Positions 20,701-35,700 are shown, counted from the first letter of the stretch. The stretch: 64,000 nt of DNA from Limnephilus marmoratus (GCA_917880885.1 OU862913.1:39155460-39219459), one strand, 5' to 3'. Notes: generated by a model not told the origin, from the letters alone. Numbers and translations: made by a program.

Positions 20701-23700
20701 AATATGCCCGAACTGATAAGGTGAGGGATGAAATTTTTGTATGAATTATTTATGGGGCAACTGAAAAAAGTATGATTGAGGTCTTCTTCACCAAGACGAC
20801 ATTCATACATCGCAGAATTCTTAACGTGAATTTTGTCAGGTAAACATTGTGGCAGCAATGCCCTATCCGCATGCGGCAAATGGAGGATGTTGAGAATTTG
20901 TTAAAAAAGAGTCTGGAAAACAACGATTTTGAAGGAATCGTTGGCTGTATTATGAAAAAGTTATATTCTTTTGTTTTACTACATTCCTCTCAATGATTTT
21001 GCCTTGTGGAAAACATGTTTTCCTTCAATTTTATAAAAATGTCACTGGTGTTTAAACATTTATGTAAAAATATCCCCCGAAATAATGGCATCTTTCACCA
21101 ATGAATCGGCCTTTTCATTGATGCCGCAGTGACTAGGTATCCAAACCAACACGATTTCTTTACCAGAGTCGGTTAATTTATGAATTAAAGTGCGGATTCC
21201 AATACAGAAATCGTCTTCTGGGTAATGGAAGGTGGAAGAGTTTAATTTTTGAAGTGCACTCAGGGAATCGGAGAGAATTAAGATGTTTCCAATGTGATCA
21301 TCGTGAATGTATTTGAAGGATTCAAAAATGGCTATACATTCAGCAGTGAGAACGGAAGCCTCTTTTGGAAGTATAATTTTTCTATTGACTTGATCTGATG
21401 GGCAATGGAATGCCGCTAATAATTTGAATCGATCATTTTAAATAGGTATCAAATTTTATTGATTGTTATTGAAATATACAAAAAATAATAATTTAATTAA
21501 AAAAATTGTAGTTGGTGGCATGTGAGCTGTTTGAAAACTAAATGTACTGGGACTGAATATATTGAACGCGGGAGGGGGGTTGGCAGGAGGGGAATTGGGA
21601 GAGGGTAGGGGGACGCACGTGAAAAGACATGCAGGGAGAAACAATTTTTTTTTGCTACTCAAGCCGGGAAACAGCTAGTTATTGTTAAAATAAAGGGAAC
21701 ACACAAGTTTAATTTGACTATTGCATGGTTTAGTCTGAGGTCTCAAGTGAATAAATATAACTTAACAATATTTGAAAATTTTAGTTCAGGTTTAGGAAAA
21801 CTTACAGTCAGCGGCCTTAGAGCCAATCGGTAGCTGAGTGACAAGTCCCTTCGGCAGCGGTGGACAGTCAGTCTTCCCACAGCACACCAACTCCGACTCG
21901 TTATCAGATAAGTCACATCTCTGTAAGCAAAGGAAGTTCATGTTAGGGGCGTGTAAGTTAAACATATTGTGATTGTCAAAGATACATAAGGGGAGGAACA
22001 TAACTTGTTGGAAAATGCCTTTACTGGCGGCCTCCTTCACTGTCTGGCAGTTGGCGAATGGTTTGCACACTCCCGCCATCCCTGTGTTCTTGAGGGTGCA
22101 GTGACTTCCTGCAAACAAACAGACACACCAGAGTTTCACAACACGACATGAACATAAAGATTATACTCCCAATCCAGAAGTAGTGCACGTCAGTGAAATA
22201 CTAGAGGGCTAATGTTTACCGGTCTACGGTGTGAGGTATCTTCAAGAAATCCTAGTGATAAAGTTGCAAACATTCAGAGCCGTTGATATTCCGTCTCAAC
22301 GACTCGCTGCTTTTTTAAAAATGTATGACAGTTTTGTGTTGATGAGGAGACTTAGACAAACCAAACTTACCATCACCTACTGGATTTGTAATGATTAATT
22401 TATGGTAGATATACCTTCAACAACAATCTCGCAGCAGACAACCGGAACAGAGCCATCCAAAGCGCAAATCTAAAAACAAAAACAAAATAAGGGTAAAAAA
22501 ATTATGTTTATATCTTTAGTTTTATTTTTATTTTTTATAGTGATACCTCACAAGAGTCTCAGCTGCTCCCGTTTGGAGCCAGTGAGACTATGGCATCCCC
22601 AATTAGGGTATGTTGCGAGGCTGAAGGTAGTGGGGAGGAGAAGGAGATAGGAAAGGGGAAGGTGGGGAAGCACCTTATAACGAAGCATCTTACATTATTA
22701 ATTATCTGATAGCCATCGCCTCCTCCTCATCAGTAAACTACTCAGCTTAATATGTTGTTAATTCCACATATGTAATAGCCATGATGGCAGATGTGTAATA
22801 AATGTGAGAGTAGGTAGGCTGTACAATGAAAGGCAGCAAGGTGAAAGTAACAATTATGCTCTTTTATTAATTCAAAGAACCATCGTAAATTTGCGTCGAG
22901 ACAATATGTAACTAAAGAATCTACAGGGGTGGTTGAAATACGCTGATGGCGTACTCAACTAAATGAAAGCGTTGATATCAGAAACATGTGGTTTTGCTAT
23001 AAGTTAGATACAATAAGAATTATAAGGAAATCCCTGAATGGGCGCCTGTAAAGAAAAAATCTAAACATATTTATGAAAGGAGAATCCTAAACTAAGTATT
23101 CTAAATAATTAAGTATCTCGTGTTGGTTAATAATCGACATCTCTCACATGTAATATGGTCCCGACCTCACAACGGCTCGCTGTTCAGCTGTTCTCCACGT
23201 CACCACTTGACACCAACTGATTTCCTCTTTAATATCAAAGAATTTCTAGATCTTTCTCCCGCCTTCCGGCGTCTGTAGATTTTACCGGCGGCTGTATCCG
23301 CGCGGCTAGAATTCCATTGTAGTTTACGTAAGTACTAGCCGCAAACGCTACATTACCCCCATGGCTAAGAGAATTTCTGCAAAAAATTCCAATACGCCCC
23401 CTGGCATCTGAAATATGGTAGAAGATGAAGGTACCGCTGCCCATAAGAACTCCAGTGTGCTCATCCAGTAACAAGAAAGTTATGTGGTGTGTAAGTGTGA
23501 CCAACGTAAAAATATCACCTCCCCAGAAATAGATGGAAGAATTCCGGATGTGAACTGCCACTGACTCAAAGGATGTGTAACTTCTTGCTTGATTCTCCCG
23601 AACTGCATGAATATGATTATTTATCAAAGTGAAGTTGGAAACTGATGAAGTCCCCCTGAGATGATGTTCCAGTGACGGAATGTTTTCATACTGCCATGTA

Positions 23701-26700
23701 CATAGTAGAGACTGCGGAAACCGAAAAGTTGAAGAAATCTGTCTATGATGAAGTAAAAATGTTTGGTTTAAAACTTCTGCCTCTTCTAGTGCAACAATAG
23801 GTAGATTAATATAATTGAACAAGTGATGATCCAGAAATAGAAGAATCCATAAGTGATGAAGTCTAAACGTTTGGGTTAAGAAGAAAGCCCATCGAAGAAA
23901 CGTAGTAGGAACGCGTGAGAGAATTACTGACAGCTAAACTACTGCTTACATGAAGCAATCACTAACGTATGAAAAAACTGAAAATATTTTTTTTTAATAT
24001 AAAACAATTAGCTAAACTACATTAAGTAACAGCCAGACTTAAAGCAAGAAGATATTTAAAAAAGCAATAAAGTAATGCTTGAACCTAAAACCACATTCCT
24101 ATTTAAAATTACAAACAAAATAACCATTATTCCGTTGTAAAAGATTATAAAATCAATAGAAATTTATAAATATCTATTTAAGCGACGCCTATGCGACACC
24201 GTTCATTTCGGATATCTTGAAGAGCTTGGGTGGTGCTCGGTATTTAACAACGCTAGACCTAAATGGCGCATTCTTTCAAATTCCGCTAGAAGAAAACTCA
24301 AAAGAGAAAACCGTATTTACAATCCCTAAAATAGGTTTATTTCACTTTGTGACTATGCCTTTCGGTTTACACAGTGCGAGTTCTCGCATAATGCGTTTAA
24401 TGGACAAGGTGCTAGGGCCACAATTTGATGGCAAAGTATTTTGTTACCTGGATGACATTATCATTGTAAGTCCTTCTTTTGAAAAGCATATACTACTTTT
24501 AAGACAGGTAAAACAGAAATTACAAGCCGCTGGCCTTACTATAAATGTTGAAAAGTCGGTTTTCTGCAGGGATTCTCCAAAATACTTAGGGTTACAACGG
24601 ACCTCACAGCGGCTATTCAGATCTGGTTACCAAACAAGGCTATTGCCATTTCAAGCAACGTTTCAATTCTGAATGGTGGTCTTAGAACAGGGCGATACTG
24701 AGAGTATCTTCCAGTCTGGAACGTGCTGCAAATATACTATATGTGGCGACTCATTATTAACTTCGCCATCAAAAGAAGTCACGAGAAACATCTAATATTC
24801 GCGCGGCACTGGAACTTGCCTAAGTACTTACAAATTGCCGGCCGCGATGTACTTTGCTCGCCTGCCGAGGCCGTCTCGATGAATGATAATATCGCCACCG
24901 CCTAGAAAGGTCTGGAGTTTATAAGCCGCCTGAAAATTCGGCACCGGGTATGATCGAGTACCTTCAAGTGTGCACATTGCCGGCGAATTGAACATTACTC
25001 CCACCGGTCGCGCTGGTATATATAAAGCGACTAAACTCGGCGCTAGTTCAGTTCAGTCTCACATTAATCGTCGGTCAATATCTCAACATTCTCAACATGT
25101 AATAAGTGCTCCTGCATGGTATCGCTACGCTCCAGGGCAGCTTCCTCGAGGTCCATCACCACGTCTCAGCTCTAAGGCCCACCGTGTCTTCAGCTCCAGA
25201 GATCAGCCCCATCCCGCGACTTACAAGGCTTGCGTCACCTTCAGTCCAAGGGATCAGCTCACCACTTCATGGCACCCCGAAGCCTCACCGTGCTTCGCTG
25301 CCATGGAAACACGCTCCGCCTCACAGGACTACCTGCTGGTGGCTCAGCTCACCGAGCCACTCACCGTTCATCTCCGCGATTCAAAACGTCGAGCAACGGC
25401 CTGGAAGACAGGTCATCTCCACCGCCATGGTGTCGAGCAACTCGCTGACCTTCACCGCACCATCTCCATCATCACCGCACGCCTGCAGCATCTCATCTAC
25501 GGCACCCTGCATACATCATGTTACCGCTTTACCGACCTCTGCTACGTAGCCCAATAAACGACTGACTCAATACTTTTTCTCGTTCTGTCTCCCGCTCCCT
25601 CATATAAATTATTTTTAATGAATAAATTGTGAAATAACACAAATTAATCAAATAAAATTTATTTGCCACGCCGGGATTCGATCCCGCGACCTTCGGAATG
25701 CGAGTCAAGAGCCTTACCGCTGGGCTACGCTGGTCGTCAACCATTTGTGTCGAAATATGTTGATAAGTTTTATTAAAAATAATATTAGGTAAATATAAAT
25801 ACTAAATAAAATTGAATAAATATTATTCTTGTAAGCTGTTTACTTCACTATGTTTTTAGAACGGTACAATGTTAGTGATATTTAAATTATATAAAAAAAG
25901 AATGAAGAGAGACATACAGTGGTTACTATAAAAGAATCAAGATGCGCCTTCACCTGAGGAATTATTCCCTTCAGGGCTGCCTCCACGGCGACGGTGCACT
26001 TTGATATCCGAAGGCACTTGCCGGCCCGCCCCGTTTCAGCTAGCGTGCATTTATCACCTGCAAAAGCAACATGACCGTTATACAAGAAGGGAGAAATATT
26101 ATTGAGACAGTAATCATAATTCAAGAAACAGGCAGCCGCCTAGTATGGTGATTTAATAAATCTAATCTACTTAATTGTCTTATATATGTAACATGTATTT
26201 TATAAATATTTTTTTTTTTTTTAAAATCGTGATTTATCCTTACGCACTTCTTTTTCTTTTTTCTATTCTGTATTATAACTTTAACAATTTTTTACATCAC
26301 TACATACTAGCACCATATTTATACAGGTTTATTTTAATTACATGTTTATTTTACGCAAATCTTTTTCTCTTTTTTATTATAACTTTACCAATTTTCAACA
26401 TCATTACATACTAGTATCATGTGTTAACACTAGACTTCACTCAAAGTAACTATCTTTAAATGATCACCATGAAACAGGCAGCCGCCTAGTATGGTGATTT
26501 AATAAATATAATCTACTTAAATGTCTAACATTTATTTTATAGATATAAAAATAAATAAAAATAAATAACAATGATGTTTAAGTTCTGGGTACTATACCTT
26601 CAGCTACTGTCACCAGAGGGCAGCAAATAATCTGGACATTGCCTTCTAAAGCGCAAACCTGAAAATACAATGGGCTAAGTCTTCATTGTGATTTTAATAA

Positions 26701-29700
26701 TTAATGAAAAAATGCCATTAAAATTTAAAGAACAAGAAAGAAAAAATACACGATTAGATCAAACGGCTTGAAACAAGCACCTGTTTTTTTGCTTGAGCCA
26801 AGCATTTTGATCGTTTACAATGTTTGCTTGTGTGAGTCAAATATTTAAGTGCTTGCCCCAAGCTTGATGAGATTTCATATTTATTACACATGGTTTGACT
26901 GTGTTTGTGACTGGCACGATCATGCATGAGAAAAATGATATCTTAACTTGTATCATTCTTGGCACCAAATTAGTTTATTTTTGTTCAAACTCAGAGTTAG
27001 AGTTAAGAATGCTTTTTCTCTGTTGGATTATATTTCATACACAGTCACACAAAATCCACTTTGTTTGATCAACTGCACCAACGAATGAATATTAAATGAT
27101 TGACTTTTGAACTAGAGGCCTGTCGTGTTTATCAAGCTGCTTGAGCATGGAGAATAAAAGTACACGCTTGACCTTATCGGAACCCCTTAAGGATTCGAGA
27201 TGAAAAAACGTTTTCTATTTTCGTAGCGACTTTCGCACAGTTTAGGATGGTGGTCATTAATTTGCTATTTGTTATCTCTCATTGGTTAATGCAGGTAACA
27301 AACTGCATAACGTGAAAATTTTGCACGCTTATTTCGTTTTATATTTTAAATATCAAGAAAAAGACTACAACATGTGTTTATTACTGATTGTGAAAATATC
27401 ATACCTTTATTTATTACACACCATTTTTATGAAATTAATAGTTTCGCAATGTTGTCTTCTGACACTCATATTTTAAGTAGATTGATTTCAAATAATTCTA
27501 TCATTGCAAGGGTAAATATTATTATTAGTAGGTAAAATGGTCTCGACTCTGCAAACATGTTGTTATTTTACATAAATGCATGGACAGTACCTGGGGGGAT
27601 TTGCCTTTACTGGCGGCCTCCATCGCTGTCGGGCAGTTTCCGAATTGACTGCACACTCCTGCCTTTCCTGTGTCCACCATTGTACAGTTATCACCTTCAA
27701 ACAAAAAGAAATACCAGAGTTACATAACACGACAGGTGAAGGTCAATAAACTGTATGAAGTGAGAGTGAAGTACCTTCTCTAGGGGCAGTTGTGTTTTCC
27801 TGGCATCTGGCTTGCAGTCTTGTCTCTTGTCCTGGTACCCAGGGGCAGCATACTATCAGCCTGTTCTCCGGGGAGGCGCACACCTGAAAACACACTACGT
27901 TGTATTGCCTATTCTTTTATACTAATATCTTCTCTTCCCTGATAATCATGCTGATCAGAACTGCAACGGCAAATATTGCTGCTCTATTTTTGTTCATAGA
28001 AATAAAACACCCTGATTTCAATACCATTGAACACTAATTGTCAGAATTAGAACATAACAATTTTTTGTAGTGGACAAAAAGTTTTAAGTGGTGAAAGACA
28101 TGTCATAAGTCATAAGACCTGCCATGTTAAACATATTATTTTATTAAATTACATTGCTTTGTACACACCTTTTATTTAATCGACATGTTTCAAAACCAAT
28201 GGTAAAAAACTGTTTGCATAAAATAAAAATGTATTATAGCATAACTTACGTTATTTTTTTATACGAACATTCACGAATATTCCTCGTCAATATTGTATTT
28301 CATGGTGAATTGAACAATGTCATACGTTAAGTTACTTAAAAAACTAACCAACTACGAAAAACAGATGCATACCACGTTTTTTTCTTTGAAATATTCAATG
28401 TTTTCAATTAAATATTCATAAATTAAAAAATAAGCCATTAGCAAAATAACGAGTGCAGCAAAATATAACTCATGTAGGTTTACATATTTAGATAATTATT
28501 AGCAAATGTACACAAGTACATAATAATACAAACATCTTCGTAGATACACAAAACAATAGAAATTATGATATTACTGGTTTTCCAGAAAATATTTAAAGTA
28601 GAAAGAAGCAACACCTAACTTCATTGTTGATCCTTGGAAATTCAAAACGAATGTTTTCATTGGTGTCGATAAATATTTTTTATATATTTATACAGTGAGA
28701 TCAAGAGAAATGCTTTGAAATCAAATAACTGGTTCGGTTTATAATATGATGAGTTTGTTAATTTGCATCTTGTACATCTTGTGCATTTTGTGTTTTTGGT
28801 TGTAAAATATCCATAGAAAAAAACATGTGATTCTATGTAACTTTGATTGGTAAAATAAATTACGAATTAACTTGATATGCAGAAAGATTATATATATATG
28901 TGACTTCACCTGATATGGCAATCCGTGGAATGCCGCTTCCAAGACGACGGAGCACCTCATTATGTGCCTGCAGACACCCGGCTGTAATGTTCCCGCCATG
29001 ACACACAGATCTCCTGTAACGTAATACCAGAACCAAGTGAGGGACAGGAGAGGAACCCGCGACTTCTGGATTCGTAGTTGAGGATTCTAACCCTCGACTA
29101 CGGAGGCCGTCACGGTTAGTCATTAGTCATGATTACAGGTGGGTTGTTATTGACCATCTCAATGTGAACTTTTAGTTCTTGAGATATTTCTTTTACTTTA
29201 ACTCTACACAAGATAATTTCACAAAAATAATTTCCTTCAGGGCCTATGTAATCTTTTTGGATGCTGTGTAGATGGTCTTCTTGGACAAAATTAGAATGAT
29301 CCTGGATCTTGAAGAAAGCCATGTTGTAGGAGGGAGGGAGAAAACTCAGGGGTTTACGAATAGTTCCACAACTGAGCTGAGACCTCGGGAACGATTCGTA
29401 GAAACTACCCGTTCTCATGATACAAATGTTGAGACCGCAATTGACGTATTTCTCGACTGTGCACCGGTGATGAAGAGATGAATGACAGTAGTTCCTCGGA
29501 GCATCTTCCATTGAAATACCGATCGAACAACCCACCTGTGTCGTAAATATTTGCAATCTCTTTGTTAAGATGGGAGATCTTTCTAACTGACCGCTAGTTT
29601 CTGCACAAAGGCAAGGTTTTTTGTATTGTTGGACTCCGGACCAGGGGTGGATCCCACTTGTCGTTCACATAAGTTCCTTAGAATATACATAATTCGGACG

Positions 29701-32700
29701 CTATAATGCGCATTTTTGTCAAAATTGAGTTGATTTGAACCGACTACAAAAACATTGGACGGTCCAGTGGCCAGTGGCAGCAAAGTCACTGAGACAAGAA
29801 ACAGTTTGGACCGGTTGTTTCAAAGAGTATTAGCAATTCATTTAATACTCGTATCAATGTTCGTTTAGGAATTCCATTTGAACATTTTTTGGTGTTTGAT
29901 TTTGGAAAACATTATTTAGACATTATTAAGCCAAACTAAAGTTAGCTTCTCAAAAACTGGGCGTACTGTACAGGGCTCGCAGATACTTTAATAGTACACA
30001 ACTGCTGACCCTGTGCAAATCGCAAGTGCACACCACGTTTAAATTTGGCAGACGCTTCTAGTCTGGAGCTCCAAAATTCCTGAAAAATACCCTCGACTCT
30101 GTGCAGAAACGGGCAGTCCGTTTGATAGATTCTCCCATCTTAACAGACGGATTGCAATCTTTAGCGCACAGGCGTCGGGTGGGGATGCTATCCTTGGTCT
30201 ACCGGTATTTCAATGGAAGATGCTCCGAGGAATTAGCGTTATTGATCCCTTTGGAACTAGTGCTGAGCCGGGAAACACTCCAAACGCGTGCCCAACATAT
30301 GTAGACGGTTGACATTGGTCGCATGAGAATGAGTCGCTTCTTCGTCTCGTTCTTGTGTTCAACAGCTCGGCTGTGGAACGATTGGTTTTTCCTCCTTCCT
30401 ACAACATGAGTCTCTTCGAGACCAATGTTCATTCCTTCCTCTCCTCAAAAAGACCCTCTACACAGCAGCTCTGATGACAAAGGCCCCGAGGAAAATTATT
30501 TTCCTCAGGGCCTTCTGTGTGGAGTTAATGTAAAAAATAAATTATGGTTTTTTGTTCGGCTAAAAAGTATTAGGCTCAAGTGAGGTGGTAAATCTTAACA
30601 AGTGGGTTGAGTTTACTTTTAAATAATAATATTTTCTGAAGGAATGTCCGTTGTAACACAAAAAATTCGGTTAGTACACCTAGCCATCTATTATCATAGA
30701 AAGAAACAGCTTCAGACACAATCAGTTCCAATTTTAAAATGACTCTTAATTCAAATCAAATTTTAGTTAGTTGAATCAGAGTTACGCAGGACACAGACAA
30801 CCGAAATCGTGTTTTTGGTAATGTGTTACTAAGTCAATTCATATACCTGTACGTATTAGTAAGTATTTTACGTTGATATTTTTATTTACTTTACTTTACT
30901 TTACTTTAATTTACTCCTGGCTGAATTTAGGTTGCGTTTTAAGAAAATTGATAAAAAAGAACGGGCTTTGAAATTAGATAAAGACAAGCTTAAAGATAAT
31001 GGCCTGTGTAAAGAAGCAACACAAATATTGGAAAAAACAATTCGCCGACCTCCAGACTCAACTATACAACAGAGAAGAAAATATTGAAAATATTGAATAC
31101 ATCTGCAATGAATCAAAGAAAATCATCACAGAGATTGCAAAGGAAAAATTCAAAGAAGAGACGCCGCAAAAGAAACAGAAATGGATGACAGACGAAATAC
31201 TAAACCTCATGGAAGTAAGAAAATAATACAAAAATCGAAACGTGGAAGAATACAAAAGAATCCACACAGAAATTCGGAGTAAAATTAGGCAAGCAAAAGC
31301 TGATTGGCATATTCAACAGTGTGCTGTAATTGAAACCCACAATGATAAACATGATATCTTCCAAGTACACAAGAAAATCAAAGAATACTGGAATAAATCG
31401 TAAAACCGACATAGGGCAACTGGAGGATCGAGATGGAAAACTTCTAACCGATATTAACGAAAAACTAAAAAGATGGAAAGACTACATCTCAGAACTCTTC
31501 AATGATAATAGAAGCGCAGAATATGATATGGGAAATATTACAACAGGCCCACCAATCACAACAAATGAGGTAGAACATGCAATTCGTCTCTCTAAAACTG
31601 GGAAAGCAGCGGGCCCAGATGGAATACAGGCTGAAATCCTTAAACTCATAGGAAATAAAGGCATCCTAGTATTGACCAGTCTCTTTAACTCCATATATAA
31701 TACAGGAATTATCCCACTAGATTGGCTTCGATCCACTTTTGTTACTCTCCCAAAGAAAGCAAAAGCAAGAAAATGTAGTGACCACCGGACAATTAGTTTA
31801 ATGAGCCACTTATTAAAGATATTTTTGCGAATTATACATGGACGCATATATCGCAAAGTGGAAGAAAAGATAGGTGTCACACAATTTGGCTTTCGAAATG
31901 GGTTGGGTACTCGAGAAGCGTTATTTAGTATTCAAGTACTGATCCAAAGATGTAGAGATGTGAATACAAATGTACATGCATGCTTCATTGACTTCCTTAA
32001 AGCATTTGATAGAGTTAGACATGACAAAATGATTCAAATTCTGAAAACCTCCGGGATAGACGATAAAGATATAAGGATAATAGGTAATCTTTATTGGAAC
32101 CAGAAAGGAGCAGTAAGAGTAGAGCAATGTCTAACAGACGAAGTAAAAATAAAGAGAGGCGTGCGACAGGGTTGTATTCTTTCACCTATGCTGTTCAACT
32201 TATATTCAGAAGAAATATTCAATGAAGCTCTGCAAGAAGCTACTCAAGGACTTGTTATAAATGGGAAGATTCTAAACAACCTGCGTTATGCAGATGATAC
32301 GGTACTTCTAACAAGTAACATTGAGGAGTTACAACTTTTGCTGAATCAAGTAGTGAAGACTTGTGAGAATTTTGGGCTAGAACTGAATATAAATAAAACA
32401 AAATACATGCTCATAGGCAAAAATAACGCATTGGATGAACATCTTTATATTGCTGGAACAAAACTGGAGAAGGTACAAAGTATTGTATACTTGGGCTGCA
32501 ATGTAAATGATAGATGGGATCCTTCAGTTGAAATCAAATGCCGCATTGAGCAAGCTCGTGCAACCTTCATCCGCATGAAAAAAATGTTCTGCAGTCATGA
32601 TCTCAACCTTGGATTACGAATGCGAATGGTCAGATGCTACGCATTTTCAATATTATTTTATGGAATGGAAGCATGGACGCTTACTGAAGAATTAATTAGG

Positions 32701-35700
32701 CGACTTGAGGCATTCGAGATGTGGATCTACAGAAGAATACTTAAAATAAGCTGGATGGACAGTAGGGTGGAGCACGGATGTATGAAAAAATTTTTTTTTT
32801 AAGATTCAGAGTTCTAAGAGGGGGGGATTTGTGCCTTATGTTAAAGTAAAAATACGTGGGATTTTTCATTTCATTTGATTAAGATCTTCTGTCTCCGCAG
32901 TGACTTCAAAAATTGAAAATTAGGGTAAAAAAGTTTAAAGTTTATAAGGCGATACATTGTGGTTAATTTAGTAGTTAATATGTGTTAAATGATAAACAAT
33001 ATATAATTAAGACATTTATTAAGGCATCGATGTAAAAAAAAAATAAATTTGAAATAAACTCGAAAAATTATACATTTATTATTTAGGTTTAAAATCCTTT
33101 TTAGTTTCAAATTTAGGCATTTGATTTCGCGATTCCAGCTTGGCATTTATTGCACCTAATCGCGACTTTCTTATCCAATGAGAAATGGAAACCTCCATTG
33201 TATTCTTTAAAGCTCTTTCAACAGCTTGGGTATGGCAGGGAAGCCTTATAAACAATATTTCGTTTTCACCACCAGATTCCACGACCTTCTGAGTTTTCTA
33301 GTCCAATAAGTTTTTCAAAATCGGTGGTTCGGTTAAGTTTTTCTGCCAATTTATTAAATCACTATATGTAGAAGCATTAAAATCTATTAATGGCACTTGA
33401 AACAGTCTAGGTGTTGGAGGTTGAGTAGTACTGCGAGCCTTTAGTAGGGCTGCCAGCTCTCTAACATGTTTTTTTATCATCCGTTATCATCGCAAGAAGG
33501 ATCCCTTCAGGATGGCAAAGTAGCCGTTTCTTTGGATAACAGGATCTATAATTTTTTTTAGAGTTTCTGGCAGGTAACTGGAGGCCTTAATAATATTGAA
33601 CGGATAACACGTGCCATCTTTGCATGATGGTTTACTTTTAATTGAGAACCAAAAAGTAGCCAGAGTTTTCAAATTTTCAGATGGGTCTTCATTAGATACA
33701 TACGAACGTTGTCTTCGGTGATCCAACGGGCATGTGATAGTTTTTCTGGAGATTTATTGCTTAGGTCTTCTGGAAATTCATCTGAAACTACAGCCGAGAC
33801 AATTTTATACAAGTACTGTACTCAGATCTTTGGCCATTTCTGGTAGCATTTGACCTTCGATGCGTTCAAAATTTTTAACAGGCAGTTTTTTTTACAGGTT
33901 TCCAGTGATTTTCCCAGTGGACCAATATAAGATTTAGGTCCCGAAGTATACCCATCGAGATGAAAAACAGATGTCTCAAAGGCAGTTCGTTAATGTGGAG
34001 TAAAAAAATTATCCACTGAAGTGGTTTTTGTAGCCTTTTCTCAAGCAGTCTTATAATTCCAGCATACTTTCCAGTATTCATTCGTACCATCACAATCAAT
34101 TGCCATAAAATCTATCTTGGGAAACTTCTTTATGTAACAGAAACCCTGTTATCACGGTATCTATTCCTTTTGCTGTACCAACATCAGGTACCAGGTATCC
34201 CATGTAAATGGATCCCGGCTCTTGAATCAGTGAGATAGGTTCATTTTTAGAGTCTTTTGCAACTTCTTTGTAGCAGTTACCGATTCTGAGGTGTCGATTC
34301 CGCTGATTACCATTACCCAAGACGTTCTTTGATCGGTCAAAAAAGTTTACTCTTGTTTGGGAACCTTTTTATCCTTAGGATATATACATTGAGCGAATGC
34401 TTTGTACTTGCATACTGAAATATCAAAAAGTACTGCTTTTATGAAAATTATTTAACTTGTCCAGGGAGAGCCTCTTGATAGACTTGAGTAGATTTTTGCA
34501 CTTTAAATGATATGCTTTCAACATTTGAACGATCCTTGTTCGCGTCAATGTAGGAATAGATTGAGTGTGCCATATATTTTCAATTTCGACATTACTATAT
34601 CTGCTATCTTACAAAAAATTGGTTCTTTTGCAGTTTCTGATTGCAATTTCAGTTGATGTCTCGTCAACTCATCATAGTATTTTACTGCATCTTCGTAAGC
34701 AGGTAGAAAGTTCTCTTTCATCTCACAAACATCACCAAATAGAGGACATTTGAATACACTCCGAGTTCTTTGCATAGTTGCCATGAAAGAATATCGAACG
34801 TAATTTTAACGACAAACGAGCGTGCGACTGATCCGAGCCTCGAACAAATAGAGCAAGCAAGCTAAGTATCACCTCCCGCACTTCCTCTCTCCCCTTTACT
34901 TAAATTATAAAACACAAATTCGAACTTCTTTTTATTTTGTGTCGAAACTATATTTATACCAAGTAAACTTTCTTGATAAAAATTAGTATGTTTATTAAAA
35001 AATATCGTACATTAACATGACTTCCAATTAGAGTGTTAAACCGACTATTTTCGTAAATTCAATGCCGTTGCGGAGGCAGTTACCCTAAAAAAAATTGAAT
35101 AATATTTTACATGGCTTAAATTAAACCTAAAAGGCATCAAATTTTGACTCTTACATTACCGTCCAGTGAAAAAAAAGAATTCACTCCTACCTAAATGGAC
35201 AGGGTCACAAATGAAGATGTTATGGTTCGGATGAATAAAGAAAAGGAAGTTATTAAAACCATAAAAATCCGAAAACTTCAATATCTTGGACACGTGATGA
35301 GACATCAAGAGAAGTATGAGATCCTGCATCTCATAATGCAGGGAAAGATTGCCGGAAGACGGGGCCCTGGAAGAAGGAGAACCTCATGGCTGAAAAACCT
35401 GAGACAGTGGTTTGGCCAGTCTACCGTGGAGCTGTTCCGGGCCGCAGTAAACAAAGTCCGCATAGCCAACATGATAGCCAACGTCCGTTGAACGGACAAG
35501 GCACAACAAGAAGAAGAAGAATTTTTATTTAATAATTATTTTTGAAAAATGTTAAAAAGAAATAAAAAAATATTTGTTTTTTGATTGGTGGATTAGGCGA
35601 AAGTTTAAAAAACGGTTTATCTCGAAATTAAGAAAATGAGGATTGAGCTCCATTAGCCCGCTATATTATATTCAGACATGTATTATAGAGATTTGTTGTA

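Noticed and set aside
21792..22139. A single 115-codon frame across CLIP 4 as a one-exon gene
   Set aside because: Splice sites at 22004/22005 and 21920/21921 remove 84 nt and give the regular six-Cys spacing; the frame across the intron is coincidental.
24970..25557. Overlapping open frames of 195, 147 and 72 codons
   Set aside because: They lie within a solo LTR with its own TATA and poly(A) signal; several frames are open due to GC-rich composition.
31058..32127. Minus-strand frames opposite the RTE LINE
   Set aside because: Antisense shadows of the RTE coding sequence, without any recognisable motif.
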